64,000 nt of DNA, from positions 1 to 64,000 of the forward strand of contig JBCBIY010000004.1 of the NCBI GenBank assembly GCA_038523925.1. The letters are read 5' to 3'. Origin of the DNA: JBCBWG01 sp038523925 (GTDB lineage: Bacteria > Pseudomonadota > Alphaproteobacteria > Rhizobiales > Hyphomicrobiaceae). The notes under the pieces were generated by a model. The model was given only the letters and a program-made list of their open reading frames with translations, was not told the DNA's origin and did no database searches. Positions 8,523 to 18,129 of the stretch are shown here, one piece after another. Numbering within the stretch: position 1 is the stretch's first letter; each line of letters starts with the position of its first letter. Both the position numbers and the translations under genes were made by a program.

Positions 8523-9098
8523 CTAGTTCGCCCGCTTTGCGACGACCTTGATGTCGACGGGAATGTCGAGCGACACCCACGCGCCTTTGGCGTCAGATGC
8601 CTTGCCGATCCCATAGTCGAGACGCGCGATCGTCGACTTACCCGTCATCGTGGCGGTGTCGCCTTCGATGTCGAGATCGAACGTCAGCGTGACCGGCAGC
8701 TTGACGTCGCGCAGTTCAAGCGTGCCATCGGCGACATAGCCGTTGCCGTTCTCAGCGCGCTTGATCTCTTCCGTCCGGTAAACCGCTGTCGCCTTTGCGC
8801 CAGTGTTGAACCAGTCTGCGCTTGGCAGCGACTTGTCATAGGTGACGTTGCCGGTCTCGGCCGATGTGAGCTCGACGGTCACGACCGCCTTGGCCTGATC
8901 GAGCGCTTCCGGGTCTAACGTGATCTCGGCCGTCCACTCCTTAAACTGACCGCTGAAGGTATTGCCGGCATGCGTGCCGGAAAAGCCGATGCGGCTCTCT
9001 TCTGAGACGACCGTCCATGAACTTGCGGCAGCGGCGACCGGCTGCAGCGCAAGCAGCGCCGCGGCGGCAAAGGCGGAGAGAAGGGTGCGCATGATCAT
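8523..9098 (-). CDS. YceI-family periplasmic protein (second in operon)
   Basis: A protein of 191 residues. A signal peptide (MIMRTLL, a hydrophobic core, then AAAASS) precedes a YceI lipocalin-like barrel: SWTVVSEESRIGFSGTHAG, FNTGAKATAVYRTEE and LPVTLTFDLDIEG. YceI proteins bind long isoprenoid lipids in the periplasm. Start ATG 9098 overlaps the stop of the cytochrome gene (TGATG), suggesting coupled translation; ATG 9092 is an alternative. With the cytochrome and another YceI gene it forms a three-gene operon. Confidence 0.88.
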   Translation of the reverse strand: MIMRTLLSAFAAAALLALQPVAAAASSWTVVSEESRIGFSGTHAGNTFSGQFKEWTAEITLDPEALDQAKAVVTVELTSAETGNVTYDKSLPSADWFNTGAKATAVYRTEEIKRAENGNGYVADGTLELRDVKLPVTLTFDLDIEGDTATMTGKSTIARLDYGIGKASDAKGAWVSLDIPVDIKVVAKRAN

Positions 9099-9736
9099 CA
9101 AGCCTTGTTGTTTTTGGTGCTGCTTGGCGGAATTGGAGACATACGCGAGAGCAGCGCATCGCGATCAATGAATTGGTGTTTGAGGGCGGCTGCGATGTGC
9201 AGCGCGATCAGCGCAAACATCAGATATCCGGCGTATAGGTGCGCGAGCTTAAGCTGTTCCTCGATCGCCGCCTTGTTCTCGGCCGCCGCAAGGAACGCGA
9301 TGTGCGGCCACTCGAACCAGCCAAAGACAATGGTTGGCAAACCGAGCGGCGACGCAGAGACCATCGCCCATCCGCTCAACGGCATTCCGATCATGAGCGC
9401 GTAGAACAGGACATGGGTCGCGTGGGCGGCGAAGCGTTGAGCGCCACCCATGTGCTCCGGCATCGGCGGCGGCGGATTGAACAGCCGCCAGGCGAGCCGC
9501 GCGACGCTGAGGACGAGTACGGTGAGCCCGAGTGACTTGTGGAACTGATAGGTCTCAAACGCGAGCGCCTGTGTCGCCTGGACCTGGAGCGCATCCACCA
9601 TCCACGAACCGGTCGCCAGCATCGCGATAATCGAGAGCGCGATCACCCAGTGAAGCGCGATCGCAACCTTCGTATAGCGCCGCTGCCGGGCGTCGGCTGC
9701 CGATGCAATCGGGGTGTCTTGCGCTTGAACGGTCAT
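9098..9736 (-). CDS. cytochrome b561
   Basis: A protein of 212 residues with four transmembrane helices. The histidines in VAIALHWVIAL, YQFHKSLGL, FAAHATHVLFY and LIALHIAAALKHQF fit the di-haem b561 pattern (YodB/CybB type). This family moves electrons between membrane quinone and periplasmic acceptors. Start ATG 9736 has GGAGAG close upstream. Its position between two YceI genes suggests that quinone or isoprenoid delivery by YceI and electron transfer by b561 are linked. Confidence 0.9.
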   Translation of the reverse strand: MTVQAQDTPIASAADARQRRYTKVAIALHWVIALSIIAMLATGSWMVDALQVQATQALAFETYQFHKSLGLTVLVLSVARLAWRLFNPPPPMPEHMGGAQRFAAHATHVLFYALMIGMPLSGWAMVSASPLGLPTIVFGWFEWPHIAFLAAAENKAAIEEQLKLAHLYAGYLMFALIALHIAAALKHQFIDRDALLSRMSPIPPSSTKNNKA

Positions 9737-9810
9737 AGCGGATCTCTCCAAGTCAGGAGTGAGGCCGCCGGCGGCAGGTCCCGCGATTGGGCTCCGCCGG
9801 CGGCTAGGGG

Positions 9811-10422
9811 CTATTCCTTGATGAACTCAGCTTCAAGCAGCAGTTGGACTTCGTCGCCGACGCCGCCAATCAAATGCGTCATCCCAAACTCCGAGCGCTT
9901 GATCGTGCCGACGCCGGAGAAGCCGAGGGCCGGCTTCTTCTTCATCGGATGCGACATCTGCCCGTTGAGCGTGATGTCGAGTGTGACCGGCTTCGTCACG
10001 CCGAGCAGCGTCAGGTCGCCGGTCAACTTGGCGGTGGTGTCTCCGGTCCGCTCAATCGATGTCGACGCGAACTTGATCTCGGGATGTTCGCCCGCGTTGA
10101 AAAAGTTCGGGCTCTCGATCAGCTCTTTGTCGAAGTCTTTTGCGTCGGCAAATGGGAAGCCGGTCCTGATCGACTTGGGGTCGACGGTGACTTCGAGCTT
10201 GGCGCTTTCGGGCTCGTTTGGGTCGATGTCGAGTGTCGCGTCGAATGTGTCGAAGCGCGCGGTATAGAATGACAACCCGAGATGTTTGATCTTCCAGACG
10301 AGGCTCGCGTGCGCGCGATCGAGCTTGTAGGTGCCAGCTGCTTCATTGGCGTTGGCAGACACGGTTGCAGTCGACATGGCGGCGATCGCTAGAAAGCCGA
10401 ATGCCAGGGCGGATTTGAGCAT
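9811..10422 (-). CDS. YceI-family periplasmic protein (first in operon)
   Basis: A protein of 203 residues. A signal peptide with a cleavage-like ANA site around residue 25 is followed by the YceI domain: TYKLDRAHASLVWKIKHLGL, ARFDTFDATLDID, SPNFFNAGEHPEIKFAST and GDLTLLGVTKPVTLDI. Start ATG 10422 has CTGGAGA upstream. It leads the operon with cytochrome b561 and the second YceI gene and is clearly diverged from that copy. Probable role: isoprenoid binding in the periplasm. Confidence 0.9.
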   Translation of the reverse strand: MLKSALAFGFLAIAAMSTATVSANANEAAGTYKLDRAHASLVWKIKHLGLSFYTARFDTFDATLDIDPNEPESAKLEVTVDPKSIRTGFPFADAKDFDKELIESPNFFNAGEHPEIKFASTSIERTGDTTAKLTGDLTLLGVTKPVTLDITLNGQMSHPMKKKPALGFSGVGTIKRSEFGMTHLIGGVGDEVQLLLEAEFIKE

Positions 10423-10709
10423 AAGAAACGTCTCCAGTTGGCTGCACGGGTCTGCGCGGTTTGCCGGGACTGACACCGCGCAGCCCTGGAGATAGGCGGG
10501 TGCATTTGTCGTCTCAACGCCAAGAACCGCGATCTGGCGTTCTGAGTTCCAAACAAACTATCCCGGCACCCGGTACAATGGCCGCCCATCACAGCCCAAG
10601 AGCCGGACACATGTGGCGGCTTTGAATTCTGCGCATCAGGCGATATCACCCGCTGATCCGGCGTACGTGTTGCGCGCGCCGACGCCCACCCGCCTGCGGA
10701 TCACATGAC

Positions 10710-13142
10710 ATGAAATTCACGCTGAGCTGGCTCAAGGACCACCTCGACACCGAAGTGTCGCTGGAAGAGATGGAGCGCGTTCTCTCCCTCATTGGTCTTG
10801 AGGTCGAAGACATCACCGACCCGGCCGAGGCGCTCGGCGCCTTTACGGTGGCGCGTGTCGTCGAAGCCCGGCCGCACCCGAACGCGGACCGGCTGCGGGT
10901 CTGCGACGTCGAGATTGCACCGGGGAAGCCAACGGTCGAAGTCGTCTGCGGCGCGCCGAACGCAAAGACCGGCTTAATCGGCGTTTTCGCACCGCTCGGC
11001 ACGTACATTCCAGGCACCGGCATCACGCTCGAGAAGCGCCCCGTCCGCGGGGTTGAGTCGAATGGCATGCTGCTCTCTGAGCGCGAGCTTGAACTTTCCG
11101 ACGACCACGATGGCATCATCGAACTGGGCCAAGACCTGGCCGGCCGCGTTGGCGAGCGGTTCATAGATGTCACCGGCCGCAACGATCCAGTGATCGAGAT
11201 CGGCATTACGCCAAACCGGCCGGATTGCACCGGCGTCCGCGGCATCGCCCGCGATCTCGCGGCCGCCGGTCTCGGCACACTGAAGCCGATGCCGGAGCTG
11301 AAGCACGCGGTCGAAGGCGCCGCCGCCTGCCCCGTCAACATCGAACTCCGCTTCGACGACGCGGCGAAGGATGCGTGTCCCGTGTTCGCCGGACGGCACG
11401 TTGCAGGCGTGGCCAATGGGCCGGCGCCTGCGTGGGTTCAGCAGCGGCTCCGCGCCATCGGCCTCCGTCCGATCAGCGCGCTTGTCGACATCACGAATTA
11501 CATCTCGATGGACCTCGGCCGGCCGCTGCACGTCTATGACGCTGACAAGCTGAAAGGCACGATCCACGCTCGGCTCGGGGAAGCCGGCGAAACGTTCGAT
11601 GGCCTGGACGGCAAGAGCCACGAGGTCACGTCGGAGATGTGCGTTATCGCCGACGAGAGCGGCGTACTCGGCTTCGGCGGCATCCTCGGTGGCGAGTCGA
11701 CCGGCTGCACGCCCGAGACGACCAACGTGCTCATCGAGTGCGCCTACTTCGATCCGATCCGCACAGCCGCAACCGGACGCACGGCGCAAATCCAGTCAGA
11801 CGCGCGCTACCGCTTCGAGCGCGGCGTCGACCCGGAACTCGTCGTGCCCGGCCTCGATATTGCGACAGACATGGTCCTAAAGCTCTGCGGCGGCACGCCA
11901 TCGAAGGCCTGCATCGCGGGCGAGCCACCGGCTGGCCGGAAGACGGTCGCATTCGACTTCGCCCGTGTTGCCAAGCTGACCGGCATGGACGTCCCCGCGG
12001 AGACCTCGCGCAACATCCTCACCAAGCTTGGCTTCGGCGTCGGGCAAGGCAACGGCAAGGTCGACGTCGAGACGCCGCCATGGCGGCCTGACATCGACGG
12101 CGCGGCAGACCTCGTTGAAGAGGTGATCCGCATCGTCGGTCTCGATCAGGTCCCGTCCGTCGCGCTGCCGCGCGATGGCGACACGGTGCAAGCCGTCATG
12201 ACCGACCTGCAGCTTCGCGTCCGGCGCGGCCGCCGCGTGCTTGCCGGCCGCGGGCTGGTCGAGGCAATCACCTGGTCGTTTATTCAGCGGGGTGAGGCCA
12301 CGTTGTTCGGCGGCGGGCAGGACGACCTCGAACTCGCCAACCCGATCTCGACCGAAATGTCATCGATGCGGCCAAGCCTGCTGCCGGGATTGCTGACGGC
12401 GGCCCAGCGCAACCGCAATCGCGGCTTCGCCGACACCGCGCTGTTCGAAATCGGTCAGGCCTACTCCGGCGACGACGAGACCGGGCAGCACACGCACGCC
12501 TCAGGCGTCCGGATTGGGACAGCGGCGTTCGCGTCGCGCGGCCGGAATTGGGACGGCGCGGCCGAAAGCGTCGACCTGTTCGACGTCAAGCAAGACGTCC
12601 TCGCACTTCTCGACGCGATCGGCATTGACCCGGACACCGTGCAAGTCAGCCGCGACGCACCGGCCTGGTATCATCCCGGCCGGTCCGCCGTCCTGCAGCG
12701 CGGCCCGAAGTTGCGACTTGCCACGTTCGGCGAGTTGCACCCGTCGGTTCTGTCAGCGCTTGACGTTGATGGCCCGGTGGTTGGCTTCGAGATCGACCTC
12801 AGCGCCATTCCGCCCGCCAAGCGCAAGTCACCTCAGCGGCCGGAGTTCGCGGTCAACGACCTCAACGCAGTCCACCGCGACTTTGCGTTCGTCGTCGCAG
12901 CGGATGTGGCGGCCGGCGACATCATGCGGGCCGCGCGCAATGCGGACAAAAAGCTGGTCACCGGCACGACCGTCTTTGACGTATTCAGCGGCGAGAGCGT
13001 TGGCGCAAACCGCAAATCCGTGGCGATCGAAGTCACGCTGCAACCTCAGGGCGCAACGTTTACCGACGAAGACATCGAAGCTGTCTCAAACAAGATCGTC
13101 GCCGCCGTGCAAAAGGCGACCGGAGCAGAGCTTCGCTCCTAG
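10710..13142 (+). CDS. pheT: phenylalanine-tRNA ligase beta subunit
   Basis: A protein of 810 residues, full length. Domains in order: N-terminal B1 (MKFTLSWLKDHLDTE), the tRNA-binding EMAP-like region with VVEARPHPNADRLRVCDV, the B3/B4 editing region (ISALVDITNYISMDLGRPLH), B5, the catalytic-like domain, and the C-terminal anticodon-binding FDX-ACB domain (HRDFAFVVAADVAAGDI onward). It is the partner of PheS. The ribosome site is weak. It is separated from pheS by a membrane-protein gene and an opposing three-gene operon. Confidence 0.97.
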   Translation: MKFTLSWLKDHLDTEVSLEEMERVLSLIGLEVEDITDPAEALGAFTVARVVEARPHPNADRLRVCDVEIAPGKPTVEVVCGAPNAKTGLIGVFAPLGTYIPGTGITLEKRPVRGVESNGMLLSERELELSDDHDGIIELGQDLAGRVGERFIDVTGRNDPVIEIGITPNRPDCTGVRGIARDLAAAGLGTLKPMPELKHAVEGAAACPVNIELRFDDAAKDACPVFAGRHVAGVANGPAPAWVQQRLRAIGLRPISALVDITNYISMDLGRPLHVYDADKLKGTIHARLGEAGETFDGLDGKSHEVTSEMCVIADESGVLGFGGILGGESTGCTPETTNVLIECAYFDPIRTAATGRTAQIQSDARYRFERGVDPELVVPGLDIATDMVLKLCGGTPSKACIAGEPPAGRKTVAFDFARVAKLTGMDVPAETSRNILTKLGFGVGQGNGKVDVETPPWRPDIDGAADLVEEVIRIVGLDQVPSVALPRDGDTVQAVMTDLQLRVRRGRRVLAGRGLVEAITWSFIQRGEATLFGGGQDDLELANPISTEMSSMRPSLLPGLLTAAQRNRNRGFADTALFEIGQAYSGDDETGQHTHASGVRIGTAAFASRGRNWDGAAESVDLFDVKQDVLALLDAIGIDPDTVQVSRDAPAWYHPGRSAVLQRGPKLRLATFGELHPSVLSALDVDGPVVGFEIDLSAIPPAKRKSPQRPEFAVNDLNAVHRDFAFVVAADVAAGDIMRAARNADKKLVTGTTVFDVFSGESVGANRKSVAIEVTLQPQGATFTDEDIEAVSNKIVAAVQKATGAELRS

Positions 13143-13172
13143 GCCCGGCGGATGTCTCGCCGCACCTGCGGC

Positions 13173-13763
13173 TTAGCGGATCTTTGTCGCCGCGTCAGTC
13201 ATGGCGGCGACGTGCTTTGCGATGCAGCCTTTGCGGTGTTCTTCCGCGCTTTGCACGGCTGGGTCTGCAAGCACCCAGACGGCCGCTCCGAACGGGTCAG
13301 CGATGATCCGTTCGTACGTGTTTGAGGTCGCTGCGATCTCATCGAATGCGGGTGCGTCGACTTTGGCGCCGTTCGCTGCCTGGAGGCTCGCAAGCAACAC
13401 CGCAACACGCCACGCGTGAATGCGCAGCAAGCGGACCGGGCTGGAATCGCGCGGCGCGTCATCGCCGCCGCTGCCTTCCGCCATGCCGGGCGCCGCGCCA
13501 GCATGCGCGCCGCCGGTCTCGGCAGAGACCGTGTCATCTTGTCCGAACAGCGCGTTCGGCGTCACGCCAAGCACGCGGCAAATCTGCATGATCAGCGTAA
13601 GGCTCGGCTCAACCTCGGCGCGCTCGTAGCGCGTGTATCGGTTCTCATCGATTTGCAGCGCCTGCGCGAGCGCGCGGGCCCGCGAATAGCCGGCCTCCTG
13701 GCGCAACCTTCTAAGCTGTTCGGCAAAGCGTTGGCGCACCGGACTTGGTGTCTTGTCTTTCAT
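13173..13763 (-). CDS. XRE-type helix-turn-helix regulator
   Basis: A protein of 196 residues. Residues about 10-72 form an HTH_3 domain (FAEQLRRLRQEAGYSRARAL, then ENRYTRYERAEVEPSLTLI and CRVLGVTPNALF). A flexible Ala/Gly-rich linker and a C-terminal helical part of unknown function follow. I start it at ATG 13763 (MKDKTPS), although the ribosome site is weak; the frame is open further upstream. It is convergent with pheT. No nearby target is evident. Confidence 0.75.
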   Translation of the reverse strand: MKDKTPSPVRQRFAEQLRRLRQEAGYSRARALAQALQIDENRYTRYERAEVEPSLTLIMQICRVLGVTPNALFGQDDTVSAETGGAHAGAAPGMAEGSGGDDAPRDSSPVRLLRIHAWRVAVLLASLQAANGAKVDAPAFDEIAATSNTYERIIADPFGAAVWVLADPAVQSAEEHRKGCIAKHVAAMTDAATKIR

Positions 13764-14146
13764 TGTGTCCGTTTGTCTGCGGCGTTCCTCTGAGGCGCCT
13801 GTGGAGTTGACTGGCGTGAGTGCGAGTTGCCTGCCATTTCCACAGCGCACTGGATAATCAGAGTCTATCGTTTATCGCAACTGCTCCAACCTTTGTCATA
13901 GATCGGTCGGACATCCTCAATTGAACGTTTCGATAGGCTGCTTGCTGCACAATTTTGGCGCGAGTTGCGGGGACGCCGCCGCCTCGCAAGAGCACGATCC
14001 GATATGGTTCATAGATCGTTTCGAGGACTGCGCACACAAGGGCTGACGGTTGCTGGCTGACCCCCGCGGCCAGTGCCGGAAAAAGCCCGGTCCACGCGGC
14101 GTTTGCGCCCCTTCTAGGCAGCCAGACACAGTGATATATCCGCGCC
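13764..14146. other. intergenic region between regulator and lepA
   Basis: 383 bp separate the start of the XRE regulator and the start of lepA, so it should hold both divergent promoters. It is noticeably less GC-rich than its surroundings around 13850-13930. A minus-strand open frame crosses it but has no recognisable content. I found no tRNA, repeat or clear operator. Confidence 0.5.
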
Positions 14147-15949
14147 ATGACAGACACGTCCCGCATCCGCAACTTCTCGATCATCGCGCACATCGATCAC
14201 GGCAAATCGACCCTTGCCGATCGGTTAATCCAACATTGCGGAAGCGTGAGCGATCGCGAGATGAAAGAGCAATTGCTCGACAACATGGAGATCGAGCGCG
14301 AGCGGGGCATCACGATTAAGGCGCAAACGGTGCGTCTCGACTACCAGCACACGGACGGTGAAACCTATCAGCTCAACCTGATGGACACGCCGGGACACGT
14401 CGATTTCGCCTACGAAGTCTCGCGCTCGCTGTCGGCCTGCGAAGGCTCACTGCTGGTCGTGGACGCGAGCCAGGGCGTCGAGGCGCAGACGCTCGCCAAC
14501 GTCTATCAGGCGCTCGATCACAACCACGAGATCATTCCGGTTCTGAACAAAGTCGACCTGCCGGCCGCAGATGTGGATCGCGCGAAGGAGCAGATCGAGG
14601 ACGTCATCGGCCTCGATGCGAGCGGCGCAATTCCGGTTTCGGCGAAGAGCGGCCTCAACATCGAAGGCGTGCTTGAAGCGGTTGTTGAGCGCCTGCCGCC
14701 GCCAGAGGGCGATCGCAACAAGCCGCTCAAGGCGATGCTCGTCGATAGCTGGTATGATTCCTACCTCGGCGTCGTCGTCCTCGTTCGCGTGATCGAGGGC
14801 GTGTTGAAGAAGGGCCAGCGCATCAAGTTGATGTCGACGGGCGCGATCCACCCGGTCGAGCGGGTCGGCATCTTCCGCCCGCATCAGGAGATGCTTGCTG
14901 ATCTGGGGCCGGGCGAAGTCGGCTTCTTCACCGCGGCCATCAAAGAAGTGGCCGATACCCGCGTGGGCGACACAATCACTGACGAGAAGGTGCCGACAGC
15001 CGAACCGCTGCCGGGCTTCAAGCCAGCCCAGCCGGTCGTGTTCTGCGGCCTGTTCCCCGTCGATGCGGCCGACTTCGAAGACCTGCGCTTGGCGATGGCC
15101 AAGCTGCGCCTCAACGATGCGAGCTTTTCGTTTGAGATGGAGACCTCAGCCGCGCTCGGCTTTGGCTTCCGCTGCGGCTTTCTCGGCCTGCTCCATCTCG
15201 AGATCATCACCGAACGGCTCGACCGCGAGTTCAATCTCGAGCTGATCACGACCGCGCCGAGCGTCGTCTACCACCTGTTCCTGAAGGACGGCGAGAAGGT
15301 CGAAATGCACAACCCGGCCGACATGCCGGACCCGACGCTGATCGACCGCATCGAAGAGCCGTGGATCAAGGCGACGATCCTCGTGCCGGATGACTACCTC
15401 GGCGGCATCCTAAAACTCTGTCAGGATCGGCGCGGGCGGCAGATCGACCTGACATACGCCGGCACGCGCGCGATGCTCGTCTACGAACTGCCGCTCAATG
15501 AAGTCGTTTTCGATTTCTACGACCGCCTGAAATCGATCAGCCGCGGCTATGCTTCGTTTGACTACCAGATGATCGGCTATGAGGCCGACGACCTCGTGAA
15601 GATGTCGGTCCTCGTGAACGCCGAGCCCGTCGACGCGCTCTCCATGATCGTGCATCGCGGCCGCGCGGACAGCCGTGGCCGGACGATGTGCGAGAAGCTC
15701 AAGGAGCTGATCCCGCAGCATCTGTTCAAGATCCCGATCCAAGCGGCCATTGGCGGCAAGGTGATCGCGCGCGAGACGATATCGGCGCTGCGGAAAGACG
15801 TGCTCGCCAAGTGCTACGGCGGCGACATCAGCCGCAAGCGCAAGCTGCTCGACAAGCAGAAGGCGGGCAAGAAGAAGATGCGCCAGTTCGGCAAGGTTGA
15901 AATCCCGCAGCAGGCCTTCATAGCCGCACTACGCATGGGCGACGAGTAG
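14147..15949 (+). CDS. lepA: elongation factor 4 (LepA)
   Basis: A protein of 600 residues. The GTPase domain has AHIDHGKST (G1), RGITIKAQT (switch I), DTPGHVDFAYEV (G3) and NKVD (G4). Domain II, two EF-G-like domains (FGFRCGFLGLLHLEI) and the LepA-specific C-terminus follow (CYGGDISRKRKLLDKQKAGK, KKMRQFG). LepA is a ribosome-binding GTPase involved in back-translocation or initiation/assembly. A baeRF-type gene follows 140 bp downstream on the same strand. Confidence 0.97.
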   Translation: MTDTSRIRNFSIIAHIDHGKSTLADRLIQHCGSVSDREMKEQLLDNMEIERERGITIKAQTVRLDYQHTDGETYQLNLMDTPGHVDFAYEVSRSLSACEGSLLVVDASQGVEAQTLANVYQALDHNHEIIPVLNKVDLPAADVDRAKEQIEDVIGLDASGAIPVSAKSGLNIEGVLEAVVERLPPPEGDRNKPLKAMLVDSWYDSYLGVVVLVRVIEGVLKKGQRIKLMSTGAIHPVERVGIFRPHQEMLADLGPGEVGFFTAAIKEVADTRVGDTITDEKVPTAEPLPGFKPAQPVVFCGLFPVDAADFEDLRLAMAKLRLNDASFSFEMETSAALGFGFRCGFLGLLHLEIITERLDREFNLELITTAPSVVYHLFLKDGEKVEMHNPADMPDPTLIDRIEEPWIKATILVPDDYLGGILKLCQDRRGRQIDLTYAGTRAMLVYELPLNEVVFDFYDRLKSISRGYASFDYQMIGYEADDLVKMSVLVNAEPVDALSMIVHRGRADSRGRTMCEKLKELIPQHLFKIPIQAAIGGKVIARETISALRKDVLAKCYGGDISRKRKLLDKQKAGKKKMRQFGKVEIPQQAFIAALRMGDE

Positions 15950-16089
15950 CAACCTCCGCCCACGACACACGCGAAAAGCGCACGCTGTCTTGCCGCATTG
16001 GAACGCCAGCGGCCCAACATACGTTTGGATTGGTTAGCCGGTCGCGCTTGCGGCCAGGCACCGATCAAACTCGTACGGAGGGCCTCGCC

Positions 16090-17253
16090 ATGGCGCAGTC
16101 GAATCTTGAAACCTTGATTGCGTCCGAGGGCTTTCCCCGCGTGAGCATTTACCTGCAGACGCGGGAACGCGGGAACGACATCCATGCCGATGCGCTGAAG
16201 CTGAAGAACGCGGTCAAAGCCGCGGAGAAACAGCTCGCGGAAAGCGGCATGGACGAAGAAGACGTGGCCCCACTGTTCCGCGAAGCACATGAGCTAATCG
16301 AAGACCATGAGTTTTGGCGGTATAGCCGCAAGGGGCTCGGGGTCTTCATTGAGCCGGGACGGACGCGGCTCATCAAGCTCCATGCCGAGCCGCACGAAGT
16401 GACCGTGGTTGCCGGCCGCTATCACGTGCGCCCGCTCATCCACATCCTGAAAGATGGCGATACGTTCTACATCCTCGCGGTTACGCGCGAGTCCGTGCGC
16501 CTGCTTGAGGCGACGACGCGCGGCGAGGCAACCGCACAACAGGTCGATCTCGAAAGCGCGCCTGACTCCATCAACGAGGAGAAGGAGCGCACGAACTACG
16601 AAGACCTGGCGGGCTTTCATTCACGGTCCCGCGGGTCGGGCGGCACGCCGAAGTATCATTCGCTCGGACGCGCGCCGGATGAACTTGACGAGGTTCAGCT
16701 CGAGGAGTTCACCCGCGACGTTGCAAAGAGCGTCGAGCACTTCCTTCTGCAGTCCGCACATGATGCACCGCTCGTGCTTGCCGCGAATGATCGGACGCTT
16801 GGCCGCATCCGCGAGCACTTCGACCGCGACAACCTCGTCGGCGAAGCGATCAACAAAGACCCGGGCTCAATGACAGACGCGCAAATCGTCGAGGCCGCGC
16901 GCGAGCTTGCCGGCGGCTATGTCGGCCGGGCCCGCAAGCAGGCGGTTGGCCGGCTTGAGGCCTGGAACGGTGGCGACCCGGATATCGGCGGTGCGAAATC
17001 GATCGAGGATCTCTGGCGCGCGGCCCAGGACGGCCGCGTTGGCGCCGCCTTCATTAACCGTCGCGCAGTCGTCTGGGGCACGCTGTCAGAGGATGGTCAG
17101 TCGTTTGAGCGCAAAGACGAAGAGACCGCCGAAACCGAAGACCTGATCAATGCGCTTGCCTGCAAGGTGCTCGCACAGGGTGGCGAGGTCTATGCGCTGC
17201 CGGACGATCATAAGGACAAGCTCGGGCCGGTCGCCGGCACGTTCCGGTACTAG
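16090..17253 (+). CDS. baeRF-like (archaeo-eukaryotic release factor family) protein
   Basis: A protein of 387 residues. The start FPRVSIYLQTRERGNDIHAD with LKNAVKAAEKQL, the central GLGVFIEPGRTRLIKL, and the C-terminal part with FHLLQ-like and LAANDRTLGRIREHF segments resemble the bacterial eRF1-like (baeRF) proteins, thought to act on stalled ribosomes. Assignment rests on remembered family pattern, not a search. ATG 16090 has ACGGAGGG upstream; a longer in-frame start at 16030 is less likely. Position behind lepA fits a ribosome role. Confidence 0.7.
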   Translation: MAQSNLETLIASEGFPRVSIYLQTRERGNDIHADALKLKNAVKAAEKQLAESGMDEEDVAPLFREAHELIEDHEFWRYSRKGLGVFIEPGRTRLIKLHAEPHEVTVVAGRYHVRPLIHILKDGDTFYILAVTRESVRLLEATTRGEATAQQVDLESAPDSINEEKERTNYEDLAGFHSRSRGSGGTPKYHSLGRAPDELDEVQLEEFTRDVAKSVEHFLLQSAHDAPLVLAANDRTLGRIREHFDRDNLVGEAINKDPGSMTDAQIVEAARELAGGYVGRARKQAVGRLEAWNGGDPDIGGAKSIEDLWRAAQDGRVGAAFINRRAVVWGTLSEDGQSFERKDEETAETEDLINALACKVLAQGGEVYALPDDHKDKLGPVAGTFRY

Positions 17254-17267
17254 AACGGATCCGACGT

Positions 17268-17304
17268 CCCCGGGTGCCACTACTGTTGGGCGCCCGGGCT
17301 GTTT
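17268..17304 (+). terminator. terminator of the baeRF-like gene
   Basis: CCCGGGTGCC (17269-17278) and GGGCGCCCGGG (17288-17298) form a long GC stem, followed by CTGTTT. It sits 15 bp after the baeRF stop and overlaps the end of the convergent gene. Confidence 0.65.
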
Positions 17305-18083
17305 ACTGTGCTGGTCGGGTCAGCGCGCGCCTCGGATGCGGCTGAGAGCAACGCGCCACCGCCGGTAAGAATGGCGAGCGTCGCGGCGGCCGCGGCGATC
17401 TCAATGTTGAGGTCCGACGTTGTCGCCTTGATGAAGACGCCAACAAACGCCCAGCAGAGCGTGCCGAGGTAGAAGCTGTTCCAGCGCGACAGCCAACTGA
17501 CAATGATGCCTGTCATCGTCATGGCGCCGATGATACCGAGCGAGAACGTGAGGCCATTGACGCCGAAAGGCACACCGCCCGCCGCTTCGCGCATCACCGA
17601 GCTGACGTTCAGCCACACCGCCGCGCTGATCCACCCGGTAAGAAGCGCGAACGCCGGTTGCGTGATCCAGCGATCGAATCCGGTCCAGAGCGATGACCGC
17701 GCAAGGAGCACCAGCAGCGTTGCGACGGCAAACACAAAGATCGTCCAAATGAGCACGACCAGGTGCCAGCCATTGCCGATCGTGATGGCGACACTCATCC
17801 ACGCCACGTTTGCGGCGACGGCGCCGACAGCCAACCAGCCGATGGACCGGTAAAGCGGGTTGTCGCGCTGTGAGGGCATCACCTGGCGAACGGCGAAAAC
17901 GAGGATCAACGCGAAAATGACGAACCAGATCAGGAAGGCGTAGCCTGCCGGTTGTTCTGGAAGTGGCGTCTGGCCTGTCGCCTCGCCAATCGGCGTCAGC
18001 CCATCGATGAACCGCGCAAGGTTCGGGACGATGAACTGCGCGCAAGCAAGAATGACGAGCAAGCCCTGCCGGATCGACGTCAT
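17280..18083 (-). CDS. TspO/MBR-related polytopic membrane protein
   Basis: A protein of 267 residues with about eight hydrophobic segments. The segment PAGYAFLIWFVIFALILV, followed by a VRQVMPSQRDNP loop, a GWL helix and AANVAWM, resembles the longer 'tryptophan-rich sensory' TspO/MBR relatives. TspO proteins bind tetrapyrroles or steroids; the ligand here is unknown. Start ATG 18083 has GAGGG upstream. It follows dinB by 46 bp on the same strand and may be the last gene of the his-dinB transcript. Confidence 0.7.
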   Translation of the reverse strand: MTSIRQGLLVILACAQFIVPNLARFIDGLTPIGEATGQTPLPEQPAGYAFLIWFVIFALILVFAVRQVMPSQRDNPLYRSIGWLAVGAVAANVAWMSVAITIGNGWHLVVLIWTIFVFAVATLLVLLARSSLWTGFDRWITQPAFALLTGWISAAVWLNVSSVMREAAGGVPFGVNGLTFSLGIIGAMTMTGIIVSWLSRWNSFYLGTLCWAFVGVFIKATTSDLNIEIAAAAATLAILTGGGALLSAASEARADPTSTVNSPGAQQ

Positions 18084-18129
18084 GTGAGCCCTCATCAGTT
18101 TGAGTCGTGCTTCGGCCAGATATCGCCAA

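Noticed and set aside
13858..14193. 111-codon minus-strand frame upstream of lepA
   Set aside because: Begins inside lepA, lacks a ribosome site and has no recognisable features.
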